Below are positions 1-11,693 of a stretch of 64,000 nucleotides of DNA, piece by piece. The stretch is from positions 1 through 64,000 of the forward strand of contig NOWV01000110.1 in NCBI GenBank assembly GCA_003344405.1, in the 5' to 3' direction. Position 1 is the first letter of the stretch; each line of letters opens with the position of its first letter. The notes under the pieces are model-generated. The model ran no database searches. It was not told where the DNA came from and saw only the letters and a program-made list of their open reading frames with translations. The position numbers and the translations under genes are program-made. Origin of the DNA: Trichoplax sp. H2 (Eukaryota > Placozoa > Uniplacotomia > Trichoplacea).

Positions 1-1000
1 TATTCAAGTCGTCTAGAGACTCGCGGCTATCTATCTACAAGCGCTTTTGACGATGATATATCTTTTACTACAAATGATATCAAAACACTGGACTCCAATA
101 ACTTACTATCGACAATAACAGATTCAAGTACAGTATCGCAATTTATACCATTGCAATCAACAGATATAGCTGAAACGTTACAAGCTACAGACAGTATATT
201 ATCAAGCTTAGAGAAAGCGTCTGTTGAGAACTCTATAATATCTACAGAAACATATCTGACGGACGAGCTAGCTTCTACTCTAATATATGATATAGATTCG
301 GATATATCTGATACTTCTGGAATAAATCTGTTATCTGATTACAAAAGTACAATAGCCGATTCGCTATTCTATCGTACTACATTAGTAACTCTAGATGTTC
401 TATCAAGTAGCTCTATTAAGGATGATTTATCGATCGCTACTAACAATGTCCAGACATCGGATTCGGATAGCTTACTATCGACAATATTAGATTCAAGTAT
501 AATATCGCAAGCTCTATCGTTTCAATCATCGGACATAACAGAGACGTCACAAGCTATTAGCAGCTTATTATCAAGTCTAGGTATAACCTCTGTTCAGAAT
601 TCTATAAGCTCTACAGAAAAGTATTTATCGGACGAAGTATTTTCTACTCCAATAAACATAGTTTCGGATGTGTCAGATCCTTCTGCAATAAACCTGTCAT
701 CTAGTTATAAAAGTACAACAGCTGATCAGTTATTTCAGTTAACCACATTAACAGCTCTGGATTTTCTGTCAAGCAGCACTTTTAATAACGAATTATCGAC
801 AATCATCAATGATATCCAGATATCTTATTCAGACAGTCCATTATCGAGGATAATTGATTCAAGTACAATACCACTACTTTTAAATACTCAATCATTAGAT
901 ACAATAGAAACATCGCAAGCAACGGTCCGTTCTTCATATATCGAATCAAAATCGGCTGATGAGTCTTCCATCCAGCCTACTCATGTCTATCTATCACAAA
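1..1000 (+). repeat. Tandem protein-coding repeat, period about 366-369 nt
   Basis: Copies can be aligned on the phrase LLSTI-DSS: near nt 102 (SNNLLSTITDSS), nt 471 (SDSLLSTILDSS) and nt 838 (SDSPLSRIIDSS). Each is followed by a QS.DI.ET.QA segment, and the first two complete units also share TE.YL.DE and YKST.AD. The array is cut by the window start, so the copy number is unknown. Copies have diverged at the protein level. Confidence 0.75.
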
Positions 1001-3520
1001 AAACTCTATTCACTCAAGTTACTTATACATTATCACCAGTTTTGGATACCTTGATTGCTACATCAGATTCGTCTGATTTTAATTCAGGAGAAGCCTTTGT
1101 ATCTTATTACCATTCCGAATCGTTTGATTTACTTGATTCTTCTATAATAGGGAAGTCTAGTCCTCAATTGCTAACCACTATTGGTAGCCAATTATCTGTT
1201 GATGATACCCAAATATCTCAATCTGATAATTCTCTATATACCGAAAATAAATTAACCAGCAAGTTGCAGATATTGTCCATACAGTCTTCGGTAACAACTG
1301 AATCCTCAGCTACGACAAAATTTACAACAAATGTACCATTACAAACGATCTCTACCGAATTTGTTAGCAATTTGCCTCGTAGGACAACTTCTAGCGTAGA
1401 GGAATATTCTAGCAGCGAATCTTTCGGACCGGAAGAAAATTTGAAGAGTCTATCCACATTTTTGCAAGGAGTAATTTCTACTTCTATCTTACCAACGTCA
1501 AGCTTATCGCCAGAATCCATTAGAGAATTCACAGAATTAACGTCTACTAGTAAATTCTCGCAGTATTTATTATCAACTTCTACAGTGTTAGAAAGCCATG
1601 AAGGTACAGGTGCTATTGCAAGCCCATCTCATTCATCTACGCCATTCCTGTCATCTTTCCAAGCAGCAACGAGCTTAATTTCTGATTTGCAAGTGCAACT
1701 ATCAACTCTTACAACAAATCCAGAAAGTACTCCTTTTATCTTTACTCCAACACATCAATTCGAGCTGACTATCGGTACTTCTTCAGTTTATTTGCAATCA
1801 GGATCGATCTCAGACGTGTCCTACGAATCTTTAGCATTGGTACCTAGTTTAGCTAGTACTAGTGGCAAACCATTTTTGGAACTTACTGAGACTCTACCAA
1901 CGATATCCAGCCTTCAAGTCATTTCATCAAGCGATGCTGGCACATCAATATCCCTTAATTCAGTCGTGCGTTCTGAACAAACTGTACAAGAAACTGTGTT
2001 CTATTCAAATATCTTTACCAGCTTAACATTACCGTCTAAAGGTGATATATTAAGTCAAACTTCTTCAGGATCTGAAATATCAACTAATGAAGTTTCCCCT
2101 TCCACAAGTAGTCTGGGTCTAACTTTTAGCTTATTCTCAAGTGACACCTTAACAGCTGGAACATTTCATACTATCTCTTCATCCTTTGCACCATCGATCC
2201 AATCATCAGCACCGCTATCGCAATCTTCGAAGCAAACGGATAGTGAAACTGTTACAAATATTGAATCGAGCATTAATTCTATTACCAAAAGTAACATCCA
2301 AGATTCGATATTCAGTCAAACTCATGCTGAATACTCCACTATGATTAGCAGTTTCATGGCGATATCTTCCTCAGGACTGAGCTTGACTATTAGCTTTTCA
2401 TCTTCATCCTATCACGAAAATTTAGATACCCTATCAACATTTGCATCGTTCAATCCTAGTCGTTCCTATTCCTTGTTCAGTGATGGTCAGAGCCTTGAAT
2501 CTTCCTTTTCCTTTAGCTCATCTCTATTATCTTATATTAACACTGAAAAGAGTCTTTCAACGGGGCTACCGATAACCGAATCGATCAGTCTGTACTCTGC
2601 TAACCCTCAATCCATCAAATTGTCGGCAACGGCCATCTCTCAAGCTGGTATAGAGAGTAGTAGTGAACAAATAAACAATCTATATTCTACAAGTTTGCAA
2701 TTCTTCACATCACCTACGGCGGCAGTTTCCCAAGCGAAGAAAGAAAGCAGTGGTATACTGTTTACTATTCCCACTACGATATCAACTCTGATAGAAACGA
2801 AACCAACAACTGAACTATCTACTACCATACTTTCAGCACTAGAATCCGACTCGTCGCTCGTTCCATCCAGTCTTTCAGGTTTTGCCTCTACGAAATTGCA
2901 ACAGGAAGAGTCCTCATATGTAACCGTAATGCAAATCAGCTCGGACGTTAACACCTGGTCAAGTTCAATCAATATTATTGCGACTTCTAGTGCATTTTCT
3001 GATAATTTAGATGGCACAACAACTATTTTATCTCAAGCTACAATATTATCATCTAAAATATCTTATAATGTTGCATTGAGTAGCCGGGTAGCTACAATTA
3101 CTTCCATACCATCAAAAATAGAAACATCTGCATTTATTACAAGTGAGAGTACTCTAATACAAAATGGTATTAGCCAAAGCTTTTCTGTTCTATCATCCGA
3201 CGCTTCCGTTTCTGCACATAGTTCCTCCATCTCGTCAGCGATTATCGAAAGTACGCAATCTATAGAGTCTAATATTGGGCCAACAGTATCCACCAGCAGC
3301 ATTTTACCCACATCGCCTCCAGCAACAACATCTGGAGCGATCAGTAATCCTACAACTACAACTACAGATCCATGCCAAAATCAGCCATGTGGTCCTTTAG
3401 CTATATGTCTCAAACGAGATCCTACACAAAATAATACTCTACCTTACTACTGCCAATGTCGCATTGGTTATTATCCATCAAATTTAAATGTAATTTTGTC
3501 ATTTGGAGACAATTGCATAG
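1..3520 (+). CDS. Ser/Thr-rich stalk exon ending in an EGF module
   Basis: One continuous frame of about 1173 codons, dominated by Ser, Thr, Leu and Ile with very few Cys, as in mucin-type O-glycosylated stalks. The first ~1 kb is built of tandem protein repeats of about 122 residues (see the repeat entry). The last 50 residues (about nt 3369-3520) form an EGF module with six cysteines: DPCQNQPCGPLAIC, then YYCQCRIGYY, then DNCIG. The frame runs on to a stop at 3528, but the EGF logic and the phase-1 EGF exon downstream put the exon end at 3520, followed by gcaagt, a consensus GC-type donor. Reverse-strand frames across this exon are shadows of the repetitive code. Confidence 0.8.
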
Positions 3521-6500
3521 GCAAGTAATGTATCATAACTTCATTTCAGCAAGTTTAAAGACCTGGGTATTAACTAGGAGGAAATACAGAGATTAGATGC
3601 GATAATCGACTTATAGTATTGTAGTAAATGTTAGATCAATGTCTCTTTATACTGTATCAGCATAGAAAACAATTTGATAGTGTTACGGAGCTAATAGCTC
3701 CTACAAACAAATAAGCACTTTGCATTTATTTAGCTTTATTGATTACTAATGTAGCTTACCTCACAAGCGGCCAAACAGCAAGCAATTAATAGTGGATTGA
3801 TTAGTATATTGTAAAATAAAGTGCTATTATAATGTAGTATGAGAATACTATAGCTCACTATACAACTTAGGTGTTACTTGCATATGAATTGACAGAGCAA
3901 TCTAATATCTAATCATACATATTAATGGTTAGTATCGTATAAGTATGTTTACTAAATGTTACTTCGTGGATAATTAGTAAGCTATTTAATTGCAGACATG
4001 ATCGCTAAATACTCTTTTAGAACAAAATATAAATTGTGGTACTCCTTAAAATTATAAATATGCCAAAGACAGTAATACTATATCAGATAAGATGAATAAT
4101 TTGATATGATTGCGGTTCTGTTTCAGTCGGATTATTTTTCTATGGTTATATCTCTTTAAATTTACCCTTCAATATTGAATTTAATAACCCGAATAACGGC
4201 CTCGGCAGAGCCATTAGGCAACAAAGTAGAGCTCAGGTATATTATATGTAAAGATGGTTGATTTTTCCTCTGAATAATTTATAAACTATTCAATATTAAA
4301 ATTCGAAGGTGACTAGCATCATTAGGAACTCCAAAAATATTGGGCGGGATTTTGTCCATGTTATTATTATTGGTTTAAGGTACTCATATTTAAAGTAAAA
4401 TATTGCAAGGGTGATCAATAATTTACTTTCTCTGACAATTTATCGATATGTTATCTTATGTAACAGGCCTGGCAGTACGATTGTAGATTTTTATATTGTG
4501 TATAAAAATAATGCAACAGCAACCAGTGAGAATATCCAACTAAATCTTCAAGAAGGAATGCAATCCATAGATGGATACAATATTACAAGGACCAATGTAA
4601 CAAGTAAATGGATTGTAACTAGAATTTAGCATAATCATAAATGTTCCATATTAAACAATTATAAATGCTAGCTAATGTGGCTAATTGAGAAAGGCGGGTT
4701 ATAAAAGCGCTAAAATTTTATTGCTTTGTGATATTAGGTACTAAATTTATTTCTTTATTTTTATTTATAGTTGCTGATGTTTGCCAGGCTGAAAATGATC
4801 CCTGTTCTGGCCTACAGCAAGTTTGCCTTGAAAATAAAAATCGATTCATTTGTGAGAGCTGTCCTACTGGCTATCAATTTAATGCTACAATCAAAAATTG
4901 TTTAGGTGTCGAGAGCTACTTAATACAATTAGACCATATCAAAAGCCGATATTGAAAAGCATTTTCGTCCTGTATATCATATTAAATTTAATATTTTGTT
5001 TTGGTGTACTGAAAAATATCGATTAAATTTTTTCATTTAGTCTTGTCATTCTAAAATTGTACTAATAGACGCATTTCTTTCACCGTCTGTAATAACAATT
5101 AATTATTAGACATTGATGAGTGCATATTCGACTCTAACCCTTGCAATGTAAGCGAAGAATGCATTAATACTGATGGCAGCTATTTATGTATTCCAAGATC
5201 CAAACCAACAACAAATATAAATAGCACAGGTTAGTTTAAATCAAGAATACTAACAGCAGTCAATTAGAAATTAAGTTCTGTAAATATTATCATGTTTCGC
5301 GATATTTACTGGCTTAAGTCCCGAAGGCTTTATGCGATTACATGTAATGTATGTAAAGCATGTATTGCTCTATAGCCATTTAGTAATCTCTCTACTTGCC
5401 AATTTTAAAATTTAGTTCTTTGCTCGGATTATTGTCAGCATGGCGGCAATTGCAATGTTGATTTGCAGACAAATGAAGTACTTTGCAGGTATGCTAAGAA
5501 TTTTGATCTCCATAACTTCTATTCATAACTTGCTAGCATTCGATCAAACTACATTTATCAATATCTACTTATATTCTATCACTATGCTAAAAAAGTTTTC
5601 TTTTGAATTTTGATAATGAATAAGGTTAATGATACTGTTATACCGATATTTCATAATTTCTATAGAGTTTTTAAAAATTATCTGCTTTAAAATATCCTTT
5701 TTTAGTCCGGTGATTTGAGAGAAATCAGCATCTAATTCAACCACCATAGATTGCATATCCTCTCATAGTACTATTTTGTGCAGTTTTTAGCTTCTAGTCA
5801 ATAAGTGATGTGAATTTTATTTTAAATTTATCTATGGTTTCCGATACTTCTTTAGCAATAATCTGGATAATTCAACATTTTATTTAGTCAGGAGCATCTT
5901 TAGAATGAGAGTCCAAAGATAATTAATTAACTCTTATATGATACACATACCATATATGCTTTATTTGTATTCTGATCAAGTGTAGATTCAGAATTACATT
6001 AGTAATAACATTGATACCTTTATTTTATCAGTTGTACCTCGCTCTATACTGGAGATAACTGCGAAAGACTAAGTGGTAAGATACAAAAGATTTGATTTAA
6101 TAAATATTTCAACAAATTAAATAAAACTGTTTAACAAAATTAAGATAGATAATGGGTGCAAACTGTAATAATATATCAACCATTAAAATTTCTGGTTCGA
6201 TAGCACTTGGTATTGCTCTAACGTCTACAGGAGGAGGAATAGTAGCTATTGTTCTTCTAATAGCTTGTGTAATGTTATACTATCGACATCGAAGGTATCG
6301 TATTAATTCCTAATTATATATAGCATATTGCAAATTCTCTTCAATTTTTATAACCTTAACCCCCAATTTCGACACGTTATTATTTTGAATAGCTGATAAA
6401 TAGTTTATTTTACCTCTGCAGCTAGTGACAGTTATCCTTCATATATCAAATTTTGTCTATTTTTTAAGATTAATATAGGTTACTGTTCTCATCTCTTGAA

Positions 6501-6824
6501 CTTCAATAAATGTAGTATTATTTCAATCAGCATTTTCTGTTTTCTCCCAATATTTTAATAAGTTTGATAAATTAGAAATATCGGTATGTTGCTACATTAT
6601 TTCGATTTTTACCCGTTTAATTTCCAAAAGAAGTTGCCGATTTCCTATTTTCTTTGATCATTTGTTATTAATTACCTTTCATTTACTCTAAATTAATTCG
6701 CAGGAAAAAAGTCTATTTATCACATTTATTTGATGATGTGGAGAAAAGAAATGAAGTATATGTACAGACTAATACTGCTTACGTAGATGAAGACGGCAAC
6801 AGTATTCATGAAGCATTATTTTAA
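1..6824 (+). CDS. Mucin-like SEA/EGF type I membrane protein, 3' part (10 exons in window)
   Basis: The frame is open from base 1, so the gene starts upstream of the window. Exons as read: 1-3520, 4127-4236, 4326-4372, 4467-4603, 4771-4905, 5110-5229, 5416-5488, 6032-6075, 6204-6294 and 6704-6824. Splice phases match at every junction and the total (4398 nt) is divisible by three, ending in TAA. Order of parts: Ser/Thr-rich stalk, an EGF module, a SEA-like region, further EGF modules, one transmembrane helix, and a tail of about 42 residues. From the architecture it is probably an O-glycosylated cell-surface adhesion or barrier protein; no ligand or function can be read from it. The exon at 4326-4372 and the acceptor at 6204 are the weakest parts. 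I do not recognise an orthologue. Confidence 0.75.
4127..4603 (+). CDS. SEA-like region, three exons
   Basis: Exon 4127-4236 (phase 1 in, 0 out) reads GYISLNLPFNIEFNN..., like the first strand and helix of SEA domains. Exon 4467-4603 (phase 2 in, 1 out) contains PGSTIVDFYIVYKN, the hallmark GS-x-IVDF strand that follows the autoproteolysis point in SEA domains, plus N-glycosylation sequons. A bridging exon 4326-4372 (phase 0 in, 2 out) is needed to keep frame and fits, but its donor (gtttaa) is weak. SEA domains usually sit next to the membrane in mucins and often self-cleave; whether this one does cannot be told. Confidence 0.6.
4771..6075 (+). CDS. EGF module exons
   Basis: Exon 4771-4905 (phase 1-1) encodes an EGF-like module with Cys spacing NDPCSG..VC..FICESCPTGY. 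Exon 5110-5229 (phase 1-1) begins DIDEC and continues CINTDGSYLC, the calcium-binding EGF signature, but lacks the last disulfide half. Exon 5416-5488 (1-2) plus 6032-6075 (2-1) encode a third module: CSDYCQHGGNC, then LC|SCTSLYTGDNCE. Phase-1 EGF exons are typical of animal extracellular proteins and support the chain. Confidence 0.75.
6204..6824 (+). CDS. Transmembrane helix and cytoplasmic tail exons, stop at 6822-6824
   Basis: Exon 6204-6294 encodes a Gly/Ile/Val/Leu-rich helix (ending IVAIVLLIACVMLYYRHR) with a positively charged stop-transfer sequence. Exon 6704-6824 encodes an acidic tail of about 40 residues ending HEALF and then TAA. An in-frame start at 6204 is required because the sequence just upstream has stops in the phase-1 frame. 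The topology is type I, with the EGF/SEA/mucin part outside the cell. Confidence 0.7.
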
Positions 6825-7185
6825 GGTTAAATTTTTCAGTAGATTTAATTAATATTTTCTGATGGATGTAGTAGGATGATATAAATATTACAGAAAATCT
6901 TGCATTGGTGTAATGCAAGCACATGATTTAGCTGTTTCTTAAAATATTTTACTAAAATATATTCATTTTTCTTCCTGTATTCCTTTAGTATAAAATATTT
7001 CAGGCGTAATGCAATTATATAAGACATAGTAAGGAGAGTTGAGTTTCTAGTCCCAAATCAGGGACGCATCTGAAAAAGGCGATGATAATAGCAACTAGAA
7101 CGGACCTATCTACTTATTAACTTTCAATAAGACTTTAGTATTTTCGAGTAAACTTAAATCAGATTTAAAGTCCGTAAATTCCTGC
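6825..7185. other. 3' flank of the mucin-like gene; nothing recognised
   Basis: AT-rich sequence after the stop codon. No convincing exon, RNA gene or repeat boundary was seen. Confidence 0.5.
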
Positions 7186-7680
7186 TATGGTATGCAATTT
7201 AACGAAAGAACAAATATGAGAATAAAATTACTGCTTCAAAATGGCCCAAATTTTCAAAGTAGCAAACTTTATTTTGGACTTACTGGCTTTATCCGGATTT
7301 TTCTGTTTAATTTGGAAATATACGGTAAAAGAAAGCTTGTTTATAAATCTCAAGATATAATAGTCTTTATGGACAAGGGAAATAATGCATTTCGAACTTC
7401 ACTTGGTCGTTTCTGTCGATACCTGCAAAATCATTCAAATGAGATTTAAATAATCTGTGATATAAATGTTGGGAAGAAGCACAAAATTAGTCCCTATTGC
7501 TGTCCAGGTCCAGAAATTAAAAACTTATAAAAAAAAATTACAATTTTTCAAGATGATCAATGCTAGTGTACCACAAGCAACATTAACCCTATTTGTGGGA
7601 GAAAAATTTAATTTTTTATATGTAAATGGGTTAGAAATGACGTGCGGTAAAGTTTCTATTCTTCTAATATTATAAACAAA
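7186..7680 (+). pseudogene. Decayed SEA and EGF exons of a second SEA/EGF gene copy
   Basis: The open stretch 7192-7449 contains FIRIFLFNLEIY and, further on, NNAFRTSLGRF, which resemble the SEA exon of the intact gene (YISLNLPFNIEF, NNGLGRAI). At about 7555-7650 a second frame reads NINPICGRKI, stop, FFIC: an EGF-like Cys spacing with in-frame stops. Short frames here are remnants rather than genes. The match is by eye and short, so it could be partly chance. Confidence 0.4.
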
Positions 7681-8929
7681 GTACTCAAAGTAATCAGCTT
7701 TCAAAATAGATCTTGTTTAAGTTATTCGTATACGTATACGTGGATTTTAAAACTATAAATTGATAAATTATCCAAACACCCCGATTAAGTTACTGTAAAT
7801 CAAATTATTATTGACTTGTACGTATCTTGCAAAGGTTGCAACGGAAAAAATTAAGGTTAAAAAATTTGATTCAGCATCCTTTAATATTTTACGTTTTTAA
7901 TATTTTTAGTTAATTATTAAATTAAATTAAAAGATTTTTAAAATGATTTTAACCATATAAACTAGTTTATGTGTTTTTGTAATAATCTTGTTAACGGTAC
8001 GGGTAAATGCAATTATGAAATCGTAGAAATTTGCGCATGTAAAATAATTTAATTCGCATTTAAATCTACGTAAATACTTATTGTATTGCAGATCATCACC
8101 TATTTGCTTTAAAAATCTTTGTAACTCTTGCTTATTTGCTTTTACTGTTTATAAATTTCATTTTTAACAATTTGATATTGAATTTAAGCTTTACCACTAA
8201 TTTAACAGTAATGGCAATTAAATAATCTAAAAATCATCTGTGAAACCTGTATTGCTTTGTATGATAGAGTTCTTTTAAGTTTATCAACTGGTCTTGAAAA
8301 TCTATTTGCTCTTGCTCTATTTATGAAAATTCTGAGATATTCAAATATTATATCATGTATTACAATTACTAATTAATAAATTAGGCTATTTTGAATGCTA
8401 CTTATCTAAAAGAATTCATCTATAGCTCATTTTAGATGAAAAAGATAATCCTTGGTTTGACTTTTTACATATAAAATTTCTGTCTATAACTATATAACTG
8501 TGCTATATCTTAATTATACCTTCATACGAAAATCAATTATTTTTTATTCTGATTTATAGCAGCATAGATTATAAATACAATATCTATCTTTGTTGCGAGT
8601 TAGGGCTAATTCTGGCACTATGATACCAGTTTATAATATAATTTTGAAGTTGTTATTAGTATAATCTCTAATTTGTTAGATAAAAATCAACCAGTATATA
8701 AATATTATTAATTATCAAGAACATTTTTACTACCATACTGAATTCAGTAGTCAATATGCTCAATTCTCTAAATTACTATATTTTGGTTACGTACGCAGAT
8801 TGTTAGAGCTGGGTTATTAAATAAGTTATCAAGATAATGCAATTTTGTAGCTCTCCTGTTGACGAATGGTAATCCTAATTCCGTTGCTGTATTGTTTAAG
8901 TTAAAGAATTCCTAACTGATTTTATCACT

Positions 8930-9000
8930 TGCAGCATTACCAAAGAATACATAATTACTGATGGCTACTATTTATTTAGACGGGATTCTTCTACAGTTAC
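8930..9000 (+). pseudogene. Decayed calcium-binding EGF exon
   Basis: Bases 8944-8980 match the intact cbEGF exon at about 5155-5195 (shared run tactgatggc followed by ctatttat), still behind a cttgcag acceptor. A conserved Cys codon is now TAC and another TTT-like. With the SEA and EGF fragments upstream it looks like the remains of a tandem duplicate of the 3' half of the mucin-like gene. Confidence 0.5.
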
Positions 9001-9639
9001 CAAACATGCTTTCAAATATTTCTGTACTTATGCTAATAATAAAATTTTAAAGATTTCCAGACTTTTAGTTAAACATTACTTAGAAATTTAGATACAAAGA
9101 CTAATCTAGTAAGATATTTTTAACTTGAACTCCAAATTTACAATTTTATAAGATGATGACCTGCTTGATATGTTATATCATATTTATATTAGTTATAGCA
9201 ATAATTATATCATGTATTTCAAAATGATTATTTGATATATCAGTTTACTTCAAAGTCAAATCAGCTAAAGAAATCAGTAATTACTCATGTTAGAGAGATA
9301 AAATCGTAATCCTTAACTTAAGTGACATAAGATTCTTGGATGCAACTATATTAAAAATGCGTTCACATTAATTAAATAATTTCTGTCATAGTAATGGGTA
9401 TTTAATCTATAGACGTACGCATATAACTTTTTCTCGTGCATTATCGACTCAACTATACAGGGAAACGACCTTTAATATAAAGTTCTTAATGCTTGATCTA
9501 TAAAAAAATTTTAACCACTCTTTTAATTGCATTTTCATGATAATACTATTTATCTTGTAGTTTTCTTTAACATTTATCATTCAAATTTTCTGATAGCGTT
9601 ATATGAATCATTTTGAAGTAACTTAGGTCTAAGTCACAA

Positions 9640-9985
9640 GGTTGTCTGACTCCGTATGTTATCATCGTAGCTTTAGCTTTCATACTGAAACCTATAGAAA
9701 GTCGGCCATACAAATCTATATAAGTTTTATGATCATTTACCTACGCTGTGAACCGAGTACCATGGAGAGATGATAGTATATAAAGCCCGGGGCTGTCATT
9801 AGCTGATCAGTGGATGATTAGCTGTGTAGTATATATATATAAATGTTGATGAAGTAGTCTTGGATGTCAAGCCAGCTAAACTTAATAAAATTCTATTAAA
9901 CCTAAACCTATTCTAATCCTAGTCTGTTGCAGCTTCATTTTTTAAGGAGTTCCAGTGATCTCAGGTATCCCCATCACAGGCTTCT
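9640..9985 (+). mobile_element. Diverged solo-LTR-like element, family B relative
   Basis: Shares with the element at 10511-11117 the segment around catactgaa...agtcgg.catac, the TATA-box phrase tataaagcccgg, the phrase gtagtcttggatgtcaag and a following AATAAA. The ends and target duplication could not be fixed. No coding sequence. Confidence 0.5.
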
Positions 9986-10446
9986 TGCAACAAACACCTA
10001 TCGAATCAAATTTGAACGGAATTTTAAACAAAACATAGCTTTGATGTGTCTAACTGTTCATGAGGAAGGTTGCCGTCGACTTTAGAATTGCTTAAGTCTT
10101 GATATTTTGAATTTATTTCCTGAAAACCTCTAAACTTTACAGTCATTTAGCAGATATGCTACCGTATTGTTTATGCTTGCAAGCTTTGCGCAGTGTAAGT
10201 ATGATTATCATATAATTCAAAGCAACCGTGATAGGTATTATAAAGTAAATTGTGAGATTGTAATACATGAAGTATCGATGCTATAATTGTTTCCATATTG
10301 GATTAATGATGGTACGCTGTAAAATGGTGTTACTTAGAATTATTTGATTACGTGCAAAATAAGATAAAATGTTGCTATGCTGATTGTAGCTGTGAAGGCT
10401 ATGGAGAGTATCAAACAAACGACATTACATTATCTGATTGGCCTTT

Positions 10447-11565
10447 TGTCATGGTAGTGAATCTACGGTGATGAATGATAACTTACTTAATTTAGACATG
10501 TATATGTATTTGTGACGGAGTACAGACTCCGTCTATTAATTTTAGCGTTAGTTTTAGTAATTAGTAATTAAGATTTTATAAATTATTAATAACCTTTATT
10601 TATTAGGTATTCGATAATTGTAACGTTATTAGTAGTCTAGCTATACTTGTAGTAGACTCTGCAGGATAGTGTATTTACAGAAGTGACAACTAATGTTCAC
10701 ACAATAGTAATTTCTGTTACTTTGTGCCGAGCCTTTGATTGTTAATTGGCTCTTAATTAGTTCGTAACTCATTAGTGTTGTTTACGCCGTCTGCCATACT
10801 GAACCATATAGACAGTCGGCTATACGAAAGCTATATATTTTTAGGGTTATTTATCCAAGCTGTGCACCGAGTGCAACCGAGCTAGGGTATGTAAAGCCCG
10901 GTGCTCTCATTAGCTGTTGAGTTGACGATTGACTGTGTAGTGTACGCGTGTAGTTAGAGTAGTCTTGGATGTCAAGACTACCTTGGTTTAATAAACTATT
11001 TTAAGAGCCTAAGTCTAGTCTACACTTAGCCCGTTGAGGGCATATTTGGCTGTTGTAGCCTTAGTATTCGTACGGATTCAAAGACCCAGGTTTCCTTGTC
11101 GTGGGCTGAACACGACAGTATCACCTTAAGATAGTTATTAATTTGGATATGTGCATGAATTATTTTATGACTTAATATAGCAGATACAAACCTGTTTCTA
11201 ATACAGGTTAAATTATACTAAATATGGTATGTGAATTGTCAATGGTAAATTTAATATAAATCCTGTTAATTATAAGCTAGGGCAAACATAAGGTTAATCT
11301 ATAGTAATATTATAAATTCATTGGATTAAACTAGGAATAATTTAATGTATTCACGAAGTCTTATTGGTTGAAATATATCACATATCGGAAACCGGTTGTA
11401 TGGCTAGAAAAGCTATTTAAATGATTGGCTTTAAATATTATATTAGACTTGCATTTTCTAGAATAAAGATATAGTTAGAAGATTCTAAAAGTGCATTTCT
11501 CAGTCATTGTTACTTATCTAGGGTAATCTAATTAGTTTAGATTAGGCAAGTTTAGTTAAGTAACA
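10447..11565 (+). mobile_element. Family A solo LTR copy A1, itself interrupted by an LTR
   Basis: Begins TGTCATGGTAG and ends TTAAGTAACA, with the 5-bp target duplication CCTTT on both sides (10442-10446 and 11566-11570). Without the inner insertion it matches copies A2 (16676-17183) and A3 (44418-44925) almost end to end. It sits inside family C copy C1. Confidence 0.85.
10511..11117 (+). mobile_element. Family B solo LTR inserted in the family A element
   Basis: 607 bp, begins TGTGACGGAGT and ends AACACGACA. The flanks are gtatt (10506-10510) and gtatc (11118-11122), a 5-bp target duplication with one difference; uninterrupted A copies read gtatcacg here. It carries a TATA-like tatgtaaagcccgg, an AATAAA and a perfect stem-loop at its first bases (gacggagt acag actccgtc). 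No internal retroviral genes are present, as expected of a solo LTR. Confidence 0.8.
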
Positions 11566-11693
11566 CCTTTCTAGAAGTTTTTCAGTAGACATACTCGGCT
11601 AAGTAGAGCTGTATGTAGCTAGTCTTCGTATTAGATCTCATAAAGTTCTAATTTTCTACAAATTTTTAATTTTCGGGATCGGATTTTATCACA

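Larger units (their letters stand above)
10280..11693 (+). mobile_element. Family C LTR copy C1, split by a nested insertion
   Basis: Bases 10280-10446 (shared phrase ggattaatgatgg, tgattgtagctg) and 11571-11693 (agtagagctgt, a polyadenylation region, ending ggattttatcaca) match the 3' half of the intact family C copies at 38302-38858 and 45245-45796. The halves are separated by the family A element. The left end is diverged or truncated and could not be placed. Confidence 0.65.

Noticed and set aside
1218-3311. Three reverse-strand open frames (1218-1532, 2640-3017, 3063-3311)
   Set aside because: They lie opposite the Ser/Thr-rich mucin exon and reflect its biased codon content; no domain or start context supports them.
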